Assembly: GCA_013140935.1 (NCBI GenBank)
Contig: JABFSD010001046.1
Coordinates: forward strand, 1 to 9,736
Source: Acidobacteriota bacterium
Lineage (GTDB): Bacteria > Acidobacteriota > Blastocatellia > RBC074
Length of the DNA stretch: 9,736 bases
Direction of reading: 5' to 3'
Shown here piece by piece: positions 1-5,968 of the stretch (within the stretch, counting starts at the first letter, position 1; the number at the start of each line of letters is the position of its first letter). Under the pieces are notes generated by a model. It was not told where the DNA came from. It saw only the letters and a program-made list of their open reading frames with translations, and searched no databases. Position numbers and translations under genes: made by a program.

Positions 1-414
1 GTGCTGGCGTTGGTGTTGAACCTGTTGATTCTGCTGGCGGGCTTGGCGGCCTTTGGCGCTACGCTGACCCTGCCGGGCATCGCGGGCGTCATCTTGCTGA
101 TCGGTATGGCCGTAGACTCTAACGTGCTGATCTTTGAGCGCATCCGTGAAGAGTTGCGGCATGGCAAAGGCATACAGTCGTCGGTAGACATCGGCTTTGA
201 TAAAGCCCTGACGACGATCATTGATACGCACGTGACGACAATTGTGTCGGCGGCTTTTCTGTATCTGTTCGGCACCGGCCCCGTGCGCGGATTCGCCGTG
301 ACGCTGACCATCGGCTTGCTGGCGAACCTGTTCACGTCGGTTTACGTGTCGCGCTCGATGTATATGTGGACGATCAATCGTGGCGGACGCAAGGCCGAAA
401 CCCTCAGCATCTAA
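1..414 (+). CDS. secD: Protein translocase subunit SecD, C-terminal part (5' end outside window)
   Basis: This is the last 137 codons of SecD, the inner-membrane partner of SecF that uses the proton gradient to help complete protein export through SecYEG. The open frame runs to the window edge, so the GTG at position 1 is an internal codon, not a start. The SecD signature GMAVDSNVLIFERIREEL lies at partial-protein residues 35-52. It is preceded by hydrophobic segments (about 2-22 and 25-40) and followed by two more (about 77-92 and 96-116), matching the last transmembrane helices of the RND-like domain. The TAA at 412-414 is followed after 50 bases by secF, the usual secD-secF order. Residues 72-84 and the GTGPVRGFA stretch (91-99) also fit SecD. 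The missing N-terminal part, including the periplasmic domain, cannot be assessed. Confidence 0.96.
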   Translation: MLALVLNLLILLAGLAAFGATLTLPGIAGVILLIGMAVDSNVLIFERIREELRHGKGIQSSVDIGFDKALTTIIDTHVTTIVSAAFLYLFGTGPVRGFAVTLTIGLLANLFTSVYVSRSMYMWTINRGGRKAETLSI

Positions 415-464
415 GTTGAAAATTGGAAAGACGCTGGAAAGATTTGTATTGAAAAGGTGAATGT

Positions 465-1784
465 ATGATTGAGATTTTTAAGAACGCTAATTACGACTTC
501 TTGAGCAAGAAGATGTTTTTCATCGGGTTGTCGTGGGTGCTGATTGCGGCGGGACTGGTTTCGGTCATTTCCCGCGCGCGCAGTGGCAAGTCCCTTAACA
601 TGGGGGTGGATTTCGTGGGCGGCACGATGGCGAACGTGAAGTTCAAACAAACGCCCGACCTGAACCGGCTGCGCGCGGCGCTCGAAAAGCAGGGCATTGA
701 CGGTTCGCAAATCACCTTGCAACAGGTGGGCGAACAAATCGGCCAGCCGCCGAAAAACGAAGTCCTCATTCGCTTGCCGAAAGACGCTTCAGGTGAAGCC
801 GACAAAGGCAAGCAACAGGTGCTGGCGGCGTTAGCGACGTTCAACGATGCGTCGGGGCAAAACAAAACCGATATCAACACCGCAGGCAAAGACCTGCTGC
901 GCGACCAATTCGCCAGCCTGCTCGGGGTTGATTCCACTAAAGCAGACGAACTGGCGACGCGCATCGCGGACTTTCGCGAAAAAGAACGCGGCGGGTTGAT
1001 TGCCAATTTCGACGACCTGAAAAACCTGAACGGCATTGATGGCGCGACCTTCGATAAGCTCTCGCAAAACTTTTTCTCGGGCGCAGCGTCACTCAAACAG
1101 GCCGAAGCCGTGAGTCCGCAAGTCGGCGCTGACCTGCGCAACCGCGCGATTTACGTAACAATTGTGGCGTGCCTGGGGATGTTGATTTACGTGGCCTTTC
1201 GCTTCAAATCGTGGGGCTTTGGCGTAGGCGCGATCATCGCTGTCGTTCACGACGTACTGGTTACGCTCGGCATCTTTTCGATCATGCAATGGGAGATCAA
1301 TCTTACGGTGATTGCCGCGTTGCTGACGCTGGTCGGCTATTCGATGAACGACACCATCGTGATCTTTGACCGCATACGCGAAACGATGCGTACCAAACGC
1401 CGCGAACCCTTAGAGAAGCTGGCGAACGACGCCATCAATCAAACCCTCTCACGTACGATCATCACTTCAGGGCTGACATTTCTCACCGTATTGGCGATGT
1501 TGTTCTTCGGCGGCGAAGTGTTGAAGAGCTTCTCGTGGGCGCTGGTCATCGGCATTTTGATCGGTACTTATTCGTCCATCTATATCGCCAGCCCTTTTAT
1601 GTTGTGGTGGGAAAACTGGCGGGCTAACGCTAATAACGGAACGGCGGAAACGGCAGCTGTGAAAATAGGTGCAGGCGATGCGGATGCGCCGAATCGTATC
1701 GCTCCCGCAGGCGTGACCCCGCAAACTTTGGCGGCGGCGGGCATTTCCATCGCGCCGCGCAAGGGCAGCAAGGCTGCGAAATAA
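465..1784 (+). CDS. secF: Protein translocase subunit SecF with an HhH-like periplasmic insert
   Basis: SecF pairs with SecD in the inner membrane to drive late steps of export through SecYEG. ATG 465 is chosen because AAGGTG at 454-459 is a suitable ribosome site and the protein then opens with a normal SecF N-terminus. TM1 is about residues 18-36. The periplasmic GVDFVGGT motif is at 47-54. TM2-TM6 are about 227-247, 252-272, 278-301, 329-349 and 355-380. The SecF signature GYSMNDTIVIFDRIRE is at 291-306. At 439 residues it is clearly longer than the roughly 300-320 typical of the family. The extra length is an insert at about 110-215, which contains a DINTAG...FREKERGG...LNGID pattern like ComEA-type helix-hairpin-helix domains, plus an Ala/Gly-rich, basic-ended tail (385-439). 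No frameshift is seen: both flanks of the insert are normal SecF in one frame. SecF identity is secure; the insert's fold is inferred. Confidence 0.96.
   Translation: MIEIFKNANYDFLSKKMFFIGLSWVLIAAGLVSVISRARSGKSLNMGVDFVGGTMANVKFKQTPDLNRLRAALEKQGIDGSQITLQQVGEQIGQPPKNEVLIRLPKDASGEADKGKQQVLAALATFNDASGQNKTDINTAGKDLLRDQFASLLGVDSTKADELATRIADFREKERGGLIANFDDLKNLNGIDGATFDKLSQNFFSGAASLKQAEAVSPQVGADLRNRAIYVTIVACLGMLIYVAFRFKSWGFGVGAIIAVVHDVLVTLGIFSIMQWEINLTVIAALLTLVGYSMNDTIVIFDRIRETMRTKRREPLEKLANDAINQTLSRTIITSGLTFLTVLAMLFFGGEVLKSFSWALVIGILIGTYSSIYIASPFMLWWENWRANANNGTAETAAVKIGAGDADAPNRIAPAGVTPQTLAAAGISIAPRKGSKAAK
870..1076 (+). other. Region of secF encoding the ComEA-like helix-hairpin-helix insert
   Basis: These bases encode SecF residues 136-204. 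The segment starts with DINTAGKDLL, like the DINTA(S/G)..EL opening of ComEA-type tandem HhH domains. A first hairpin-like unit (LLGVDSTKADELATRIADFR, 152-171) follows. After a linker with the common GGLIANFDDLKNLNGID layout comes a second unit (LNGIDGATFDKL, 188-199). In ComEA proteins these units bind DNA. Here the segment lies between TM1 and TM2, so it should be periplasmic. The hairpins carry VDS and IDG where classical HhH motifs have GIG-type turns, so DNA binding is doubtful and a protein-interaction role is more likely. The assignment is by eye. Confidence 0.6.
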
Positions 1785-1816
1785 GCCGCCTCGTTCATTT
1801 CGTTCAAGTCTGATAC

Positions 1817-1862
1817 GGCCAGTTCAACAGAAGTAAAAAAACATTCTTTGGACTGGCCTTAT
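1817..1862 (+). terminator. Terminator-like hairpin after secF
   Basis: GGCCAGT (1817-1823) pairs with ACTGGCC (1852-1858). The stem continues through a wobble pair, CAA/TTG, a bulged C at 1828, and AGAA/TTCT, giving about 15 pairs around an 11-nt A-rich loop (1833-1843). It begins 32 bases after the secF stop. The following TTATTGTT is only a weak U tract, so termination may be partial. It shares its outer arms with the strong terminator at 5969-6014. Confidence 0.6.
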
Positions 1863-1889
1863 TGTTGGGGAAAAAGCGGTGAAGGTGTC

Positions 1890-1918
1890 TTGACTAGACT
1901 AATATCGGATAGTAGACT
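1890..1918 (+). promoter_or_regulatory. Possible sigma70-type promoter for the tonB-exb cluster
   Basis: TTGACT (1890-1895) matches the -35 consensus at five of six bases. After 17 bases, TAGACT (1913-1918) matches the -10 at four of six. It sits just downstream of the secF hairpin and points to tonB. Transcription would start near 1925, leaving a leader of about 390 nt. A weaker alternative lies closer to tonB: TTGAGT (2203-2208) and TATGCT (2224-2229), with a short 15-base spacer. Confidence 0.45.
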
Positions 1919-1924
1919 GCGCCG

Positions 1925-2316
1925 CGTTGCTGACCCATCAAACACAGTTGTATCCAAAAATTGAAATTGAATAACAAGCGTTAAGGAACGCGGTAACCTG
2001 GCTCACGGGCACGCAGTGAGGGGACAAGTCTGCAATCAATCCCACGATTCACTTGTTTCCAATGCACTGTTATCTTTAAAGGGTCAATGCAGTTTGATCG
2101 CTACGTTAATCAGGGTTACAGGTGCTGAGTCAGGTCCGGGCATTTCTTTCATTCAACTAAACGAAAACTGAATAGATATTCCATTCACCATGCTGAATGG
2201 GCTTGAGTTATTTCAGTACTCTTTATGCTTACGTTAGAGAGTGCGCGAATTTTATTGGCGTGATTCCCACGGCTTCGACCCATCGGTATTCAGTAGTAAA
2301 CGGAGGACGATAGGCT
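1925..2316 (+). promoter_or_regulatory. Long non-coding leader upstream of tonB with several potential stems
   Basis: This stretch has no convincing gene. Stems seen by eye are GCGTT/AACGC around an AAGG tetraloop (1978-1991), CTCAC/GTGAG (2002-2020), and a stem joining 2020-2029 to 2051-2060 (ACAAGT/ACTTGT extended by G-U and G-C pairs). Two long-range pairings use adjacent 5' segments: TGACCC (1931-1936) with GGGTCA (2081-2086), and ATCAAAC (1937-1943) with GTTTGAT (2092-2098). Their order prevents one continuous helix, so they would be alternative or cross each other. No known riboswitch was recognised: the sequence was compared mentally with cobalamin, 6S, RNase P and tmRNA signatures and none fitted. 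A structured leader is possible, but random pairing cannot be excluded. Confidence 0.3.
2181..2200. repeat. Inverted repeat upstream of tonB
   Basis: CCATTCA (2181-2187) and TGAATGG (2194-2200) form perfect 7-base arms around a 6-base spacer. It lies just before the weaker candidate promoter at 2203-2229 and 117 bases before the tonB start, so it could be an operator or a small RNA hairpin. It does not resemble a Fur box. No regulator gene lies nearby to suggest which protein would bind. Confidence 0.35.
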
Positions 2317-3081
2317 ATGTTCGACAACCTACCAGAGTCGTCATCGCATAAAGGCGACAACACTCGCAGCACGAGTTTTCTCTTGGTGACGACCTTGATT
2401 TACGGGCTTCTAGTAATAGCGGGGGCCGTCGCATCAATCTTTTTTCTGAATCCCAATTTGGCAGATGCCCTGGACGTGACCACGATGGTCGCGCCACCGC
2501 CACCACCGGCTCCGGCACCGCCTGCACCGGCTGCGCCTGTGGTTCGTGATGTACCGACTGTCACGACGTTCACTCCGCCTACCAAACCGCCGGAAAAAAT
2601 TCCTGATGCCACGACAGTGCAGTCGAAACCCGTAGTTGCTGCGGTGCCGCGTGGCGTGCCGGGTGGCGTACCGGGTGGACAACCCGGTGGTGTGGCTGGT
2701 GGAGTCACGGGAGGCATGGGCGATGCGCCGCCGCCGCCGCCGCCGCCGAAACCCGATCCTACCCCTGAACCTACTGCTAAACCGGAGCCGCCGAAAAAGA
2801 TCAATGTGTCGGGCGGTGTATTGCAAGGAAGTGCGCTCAAGAAAGTTCAACCGCCTTACCCGCCGATTGCTAAAGCGGCACGCGCAGCAGGCGCAGTGCA
2901 AGTGCAAGTTACGATTTCTGAAGAAGGCCGCGTGATTGGTGCCGACGTAGTCAGCGGGCATCCTCTCTTGCGTGAAGCTGCGCTACAAGCCGCTCGTCAG
3001 TGGGTCTTTAAACCGACGGAGCTATCTGGTGTTCCGGTCAAAGTGCAGGGCATTTTGACCTTTAACTTTACGTTGCAATAA
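2317..3081 (+). CDS. tonB: TonB-family energy transducer
   Basis: TonB carries energy from the ExbB-ExbD proton channel across the periplasm to outer-membrane receptors. ATG 2317 has a strong ribosome site, GGAGGA (2302-2307), 9 bases upstream. The 254-residue protein has a short cytoplasmic N-terminus, one membrane anchor (about 21-43), and a long low-complexity periplasmic linker. The linker is Pro/Ala-rich at 60-75, Gly-rich with repeated VPGG/QPGG-like units at 112-134, has seven prolines at 138-144, and a PEP/KP section at 145-160. The C-terminal domain (about 168-254) shows the TonB_C features YPPIAKAARAAGAVQVQV, EEGRV and ARQWVFKPTELSGVPVKV. Length is normal for the family. It heads a co-directional cluster with exbB and two exbD genes, which supports a Ton role rather than a stand-alone TonB-domain protein. 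The receptor and cargo cannot be told from the window. Confidence 0.93.
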   Translation: MFDNLPESSSHKGDNTRSTSFLLVTTLIYGLLVIAGAVASIFFLNPNLADALDVTTMVAPPPPPAPAPPAPAAPVVRDVPTVTTFTPPTKPPEKIPDATTVQSKPVVAAVPRGVPGGVPGGQPGGVAGGVTGGMGDAPPPPPPPKPDPTPEPTAKPEPPKKINVSGGVLQGSALKKVQPPYPPIAKAARAAGAVQVQVTISEEGRVIGADVVSGHPLLREAALQAARQWVFKPTELSGVPVKVQGILTFNFTLQ

Positions 3082-3092
3082 ACGAATTATTT

Positions 3093-3214
3093 GGTTTCTC
3101 GAAACCGGGTGGGAACTTTTCTGCACTCGTTGTGTCTTATAGCAGGCGACTTGCCTGTTAGGTTAGTAACTCAAGTAACCTTCAGAATAATGGCCTGCGC
3201 TTTTCTGCGGTTAC
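3093..3214 (+). promoter_or_regulatory. tonB-exbB intercistronic region with competing RNA stems
   Basis: The 164-base gap between the tonB stop and the exbB start holds small stems: GGTTTC/GAAACC (3093-3106), CAGGC/GCCTG (3143-3157), and two mutually exclusive pairings for the segment at 3175-3180. GTAACC there can pair back with GGTTA (3161-3165, using 3176-3180) or forward with GGTTAC (3209-3214). No U-rich terminator follows. The structures might influence processing or access to the exbB ribosome site 16 bases further on. They are short and could be chance. Confidence 0.25.
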
Positions 3215-3245
3215 CGTAATCGCTAATTTGGAGGAATTCGACATC

Positions 3246-3974
3246 ATGATGACTTTGTTAAGTCAGACTTATCTGGCAACTACTCCCTTTCTGCCGTTAT
3301 TGGCGGAAGCTGAAGTTGACTTTTCGTTGATGGGTGTTATCCGCAACCTTGGTCCTACCGCAATCGCGGTCGTTGTTATTTTGCTGATCATGTCTATTTG
3401 GTCAATCGCGATTGGGGTCGAGCGCTTTTTGACCTACAACGCGGCGAAGAATCAGTCCCGCGAGTTTGCTCCCAAAGTTGCGGCGTCGCTCAAGAACGCC
3501 AAAGTCGAGGAAGCAATCAACCTTTCTGAAAAATATAAGAAGAGCCACTTGGCGATGGTCGTCAACGCGGGTCTGAAAGAGTTGGCAGGCAGCGGCGATT
3601 CTTCCGGCGAAACGATTGATGCTTCCAAGCGTGCTTTGCAGCGTGCTACGGCAATTAAGGTCTCTGAATTCAAGCGCGGCCTTTCGGGGTTGGCGACTAT
3701 CGGTTCGACGGCTCCCTTCGTAGGCTTGTTCGGAACGGTGGCAGGCATTATCAACGCCTTCCAAGGTATGAAAAATGCCGAGTCGGCGGGTATCTCCGCT
3801 ATTGCGGGTGGTATCTCCGAAGCGCTTTTCACGACGGCTTTCGGGTTGCTCGTGGCTGTGCCGGCGGTGTGGTTGTTCAACTATTTCACCAGCAAAGTGG
3901 AAAACTTCGTAGTGGAAATGGATAACTCATCGGCGGAGTTGGTTGATTATTTCTTAAAACAGCGTCGCCGTTAA
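3246..3974 (+). CDS. exbB: ExbB/TolQ/MotA-family proton channel protein
   Basis: ExbB is the multimeric inner-membrane part of the proton channel that powers TonB. The frame is open from a TTG at 3228, but that codon overlaps the GGAGGA ribosome site (3230-3235), so ATG 3246 is chosen, 10 bases downstream (ATG 3249 is also possible). The 242-residue product has three membrane helices, at about 36-57, 149-172 and 190-213, with a cytoplasmic region of about 90 residues between the first two. Family motifs are APFVGLFGTVAGI (156-168) and EALFTTAFGLLVAVPAV (192-208), including the conserved polar residues of the channel helices. A short N-terminal stretch (1-30) precedes TM1. ExbB, TolQ and motility stators share this fold. 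The tonB and exbD neighbours favour ExbB over TolQ, since no tolA, tolB or pal is in the window. Confidence 0.94.
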   Translation: MMTLLSQTYLATTPFLPLLAEAEVDFSLMGVIRNLGPTAIAVVVILLIMSIWSIAIGVERFLTYNAAKNQSREFAPKVAASLKNAKVEEAINLSEKYKKSHLAMVVNAGLKELAGSGDSSGETIDASKRALQRATAIKVSEFKRGLSGLATIGSTAPFVGLFGTVAGIINAFQGMKNAESAGISAIAGGISEALFTTAFGLLVAVPAVWLFNYFTSKVENFVVEMDNSSAELVDYFLKQRRR

Positions 3975-4002
3975 TCGGTGCGTGCAATTGAACGAGTCTC
4001 CA

Positions 4003-4062
4003 TTAGCGAAGGTGAGTGGCGAGGCTGAAACCCCTCGCCACTCAACCGTACTGTATCGCTAA
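4003..4062 (+). repeat. Compound hairpin between exbB and exbD
   Basis: A perfect 11-bp GC-rich stem, GAGTGGCGAGG (4014-4024) with CCTCGCCACTC (4033-4043), closes an 8-nt loop. The flanks continue it: GGT (4011-4013) can pair with ACC (4045-4047) past one bulged A, and TTAGCGA (4003-4009) pairs perfectly with TCGCTAA (4056-4062). No U tract follows, so it is not a typical intrinsic terminator. It lies 28 bases after the exbB stop and 31 before the exbD ribosome site. It fits a hairpin that protects or delimits mRNA, or a small palindromic repeat. The pairing is read directly; the function is inferred. Confidence 0.8.
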
Positions 4063-4106
4063 CGGCATACACTCATGAAAAACAAGGTAGTTAGGAGGGC
4101 ATAACC

Positions 4107-4550
4107 ATGTCAATGAGTACAGGTACTGGTAGTTCGGGGTTCAATTCAGAAATTAACGTAACGCCGATGGTAGATATTATGTTGGTGCTGATGATTATTT
4201 TTATGGTTATCACTCCGATGTTGCAGCAGGGTGTAACTGTTGCGATTCCCAAAGGGGATAACCCCGATGAAGACGCCAATATCACCAAAGATTCGGCGGT
4301 CGTCATTTCAGTGCCTGAGCCAGGCCAATTTTACGTCGGGCGCGATGCGGTCAATGGCGACATGCAAAAACTGGTCAGCATGGTCAAAACCCGCATGGAC
4401 TTACTTAAGCCTACCGACCCGCACGTCGTTTATCTTAAGGGTGGGATTCAGGTTCCTTACGGCGAAATCGTCAAAGTCATCACGAATATTCGCGAAGCCG
4501 GATACGGTGAATTGGGGCTGGTCGCCGATAAAAAGAAACCGGGCGAATAA
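4107..4550 (+). CDS. exbD: ExbD/TolR-family biopolymer transport protein (first copy)
   Basis: ExbD sits inside the ExbB oligomer and carries the proton-binding aspartate that couples proton flow to TonB. ATG 4107 follows a strong AGGAGG (4093-4098) by 8 bases. The 147-residue protein has a short cytoplasmic N-terminus, one membrane helix (about 20-38) and a periplasmic domain. The hallmark EINVTPMVDIMLVLMIIFM begins at residue 15, with the likely functional aspartate at D23. The periplasmic domain contains VVYLKGGIQVPYGEIVKVI, typical of the family. The linker after the helix (about 46-62) is acidic. The gene follows exbB after 132 bases and precedes a second exbD after 37 bases. Confidence 0.95.
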   Translation: MSMSTGTGSSGFNSEINVTPMVDIMLVLMIIFMVITPMLQQGVTVAIPKGDNPDEDANITKDSAVVISVPEPGQFYVGRDAVNGDMQKLVSMVKTRMDLLKPTDPHVVYLKGGIQVPYGEIVKVITNIREAGYGELGLVADKKKPGE

Positions 4551-4587
4551 GGTTGTGTTTAGATATTACTGAGGAGATTAAGTTACT

Positions 4588-5019
4588 ATGTCAATGAGTG
4601 CTGGCAGCGGAGCAGAAAGCGCTACTCCTAATATCAACGTAACGCCGTTGATTGACGTGCTTTTGGTGTTGCTGATTATTTTTATGGTAATCAGCCCGAA
4701 AAAGCCGCATCGCTTTGAAAGTAAAATTCCTGAAAAACCGCCGGAAGACCAAGTGAATCTGCCGCCCGACCCTTTGAGTTTATTGGTGACGGTTTCCAAA
4801 GGCGGCGGGTACAAATTGAATACGCAGGAAGCCCCGTCGTTGGATGATTTGTATAAGCAGCTTGACAAGGCGCTCAATGGGCGTCCGGCTGACCGCAAAG
4901 CGGTGTTTATCAAAGGCCCGACGACCTTGCCTTATGGGGAAGTGGTGAAAGTGATTGATCAGGTAAAGAAAGCGGGAGGCGGCCCCATCGGGTTGCAAAT
5001 CGAAGGCTTGGATCAGTAA
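4588..5019 (+). CDS. exbD: ExbD/TolR-family biopolymer transport protein (second copy)
   Basis: This is a second ExbD-type subunit of the TonB-energising channel. ATG 4588 has GAGGAG (4571-4576) 11 bases upstream. The 143-residue product begins MSMSAGSG, close to MSMSTGTG of the first copy, and carries NINVTPLIDVLLVLLIIFM with the proton-binding aspartate again at residue 23. The DNA of the two genes is visibly alike over the start and membrane helix, suggesting an old tandem duplication. The periplasmic parts differ: this copy has a basic KKPHRFESKIPEKPP stretch and an NLPPDP turn after the helix, where the first is neutral to acidic. The shared VFIKGPTTLPYGEVVKVI motif follows. Both key aspartates are kept, so both copies are probably active. 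Whether they mix in one channel or form separate ones is unknown. Confidence 0.94.
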   Translation: MSMSAGSGAESATPNINVTPLIDVLLVLLIIFMVISPKKPHRFESKIPEKPPEDQVNLPPDPLSLLVTVSKGGGYKLNTQEAPSLDDLYKQLDKALNGRPADRKAVFIKGPTTLPYGEVVKVIDQVKKAGGGPIGLQIEGLDQ

Positions 5020-5022
5020 CCT

Positions 5023-5049
5023 GAAATCAAGCTTCATTTACTTGATTTC
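5023..5049 (+). repeat. Hairpin between the second exbD and the TPR lipoprotein gene
   Basis: GAAATCAAG (5023-5031) and CTTGATTTC (5041-5049) make a perfect 9-bp stem around a 9-nt loop, starting 4 bases after the exbD stop. No U tract follows. It may mark an mRNA end or pause before the next gene, whose own ribosome site is weak. Confidence 0.65.
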
Positions 5050-5085
5050 CGAATTTAACCAGTCGAGAGAGAGTTCTAAAACGTT

Positions 5086-5943
5086 ATGCGAGTCTTATCG
5101 AGTACGATTACCACACTTGGATTAGCGGCATTGTTGGGTACAACGGTTATGACTTCAGGGTGTGAATTCACCAAGAAAGTGATTGCCAAAGACAAGCTCA
5201 ATCAAGGAGCCATTGCTTACAACGGTGGGAAAACCAAGGTTGCGGAATCCTACTTCAAAGAAGCGGTAGACATGGTTCCGAATAACGCAGTGGCTTGGTT
5301 GTATTACGGGGCAACACAGTACAAAACTTTTCAGGGCCTCGGCGCAGACGAGCGTAAGCAAGTAGCGCCACAGGTACTTGATACTTTTAAGAAAGCCTTA
5401 GACTTCTCGAACAATGATTGCAAAATTCGTGATAGTGCGCTCGGTTATATTTCCAGTATTTACTCCGACCTCGACGACACCGATAACAACATTATCTGGA
5501 TGTTAAAGCGGGCGGACGGCGAATGTGCCGACAAAACGACTAAAGCGATCACCTATTATTCGGTAGGCGTGAAGAAATGGCAGTGTTCCAATAACCAGAC
5601 CAACCGCTATTCTGACAAAAAGAGTCAGGACCCCTTCCACTATCGTGACATGGCCTATTCTCCTGAAGCTTTGAAGGACAGAGACAAAGCTATGCAATGT
5701 GCAAATGAAGGCATGCAGTATATTGAGAAGTCCCTGGCCGAAGATCCACAGTCGCCGGATAGCAAGTTTTATAAAGCACTACTCTATCGTGAGTTGCAAT
5801 ATATGACCAAAGAAGAACCTAAGCGTAAGGAATTTGGTGCGTTGGCTCAGAAAATCAACGATGAAGCGGTTGCTTTGAATAAAAAGAAAGAGGCCGAGAA
5901 GAAAGCTGCGGAAGCGGCTGCCGCTGCGGCGAGCCCCCAATAA
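5086..5943 (+). CDS. TPR-containing probable lipoprotein of the tonB-exb cluster
   Basis: This 285-residue protein is probably exported and tethered to a membrane. Residues 1-26 look like a lipoprotein signal: a basic start, a hydrophobic core (about 8-22) and MTSGC, with the modified cysteine at 26. The -3 position is Thr rather than Leu/Val/Ile, so the lipobox is imperfect. TPR-like helices are clearest at about 36-80 (with NNAVAWLYYGATQYK) and about 205-240 (EKSLAEDPQSPDSKFYKALLY). The middle is less regular. Mature-region cysteines at 112, 147, 167 and 205 could form disulfides in the periplasm. The C-terminus (266-285) is a Lys/Glu/Ala-rich tail. The ribosome site is a weak GAGAGAG at 5066-5072. 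TPR proteins usually scaffold protein contacts. Its place right after exbD, and before the terminator, suggests a structural partner of the Ton machine, but this is inference. Confidence 0.85.
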   Translation: MRVLSSTITTLGLAALLGTTVMTSGCEFTKKVIAKDKLNQGAIAYNGGKTKVAESYFKEAVDMVPNNAVAWLYYGATQYKTFQGLGADERKQVAPQVLDTFKKALDFSNNDCKIRDSALGYISSIYSDLDDTDNNIIWMLKRADGECADKTTKAITYYSVGVKKWQCSNNQTNRYSDKKSQDPFHYRDMAYSPEALKDRDKAMQCANEGMQYIEKSLAEDPQSPDSKFYKALLYRELQYMTKEEPKRKEFGALAQKINDEAVALNKKKEAEKKAAEAAAAAASPQ

Positions 5944-5956
5944 TGCGATTCGTTAA

Positions 5957-5968
5957 TCCTACGTAGGA
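5957..5968. repeat. 12-bp perfect palindrome before the terminator
   Basis: TCCTACGTAGGA reads the same on both strands. It lies between the TPR lipoprotein stop and the terminator stem, 13 bases past the stop. It could be a protein site or chance; nothing else supports a role. Confidence 0.4.

Noticed and set aside
491..1141. 216-codon - strand frame opposite secF
   Set aside because: It overlaps the HhH-like insert, which raised the question of whether the insert is a frame artefact. The + strand frame is continuous, keeps SecF motifs on both sides and has a coherent helix pattern.
1978..2060. Cobalamin riboswitch or other known RNA family in the tonB leader
   Set aside because: Some short GGAACGCGGT-like words looked suggestive, but the conserved B12 box and core were not found, and no other family signature matched.
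2190..2237. 15-codon peptide frame in the tonB leader (possible leader peptide)
   Set aside because: There is no ribosome site before ATG 2190, no run of regulatory codons, and its start lies in the inverted repeat.
2400..2961. Two - strand open frames opposite tonB, one Gly-rich and one Arg-rich
   Set aside because: Their composition is the complement of the Pro- and Gly-coding repeats of tonB, so they are low-complexity shadows.
3228..3245. Upstream TTG start for exbB adding six residues
   Set aside because: The TTG overlaps the GGAGGA ribosome site that serves ATG 3246, and the added residues are that site translated.
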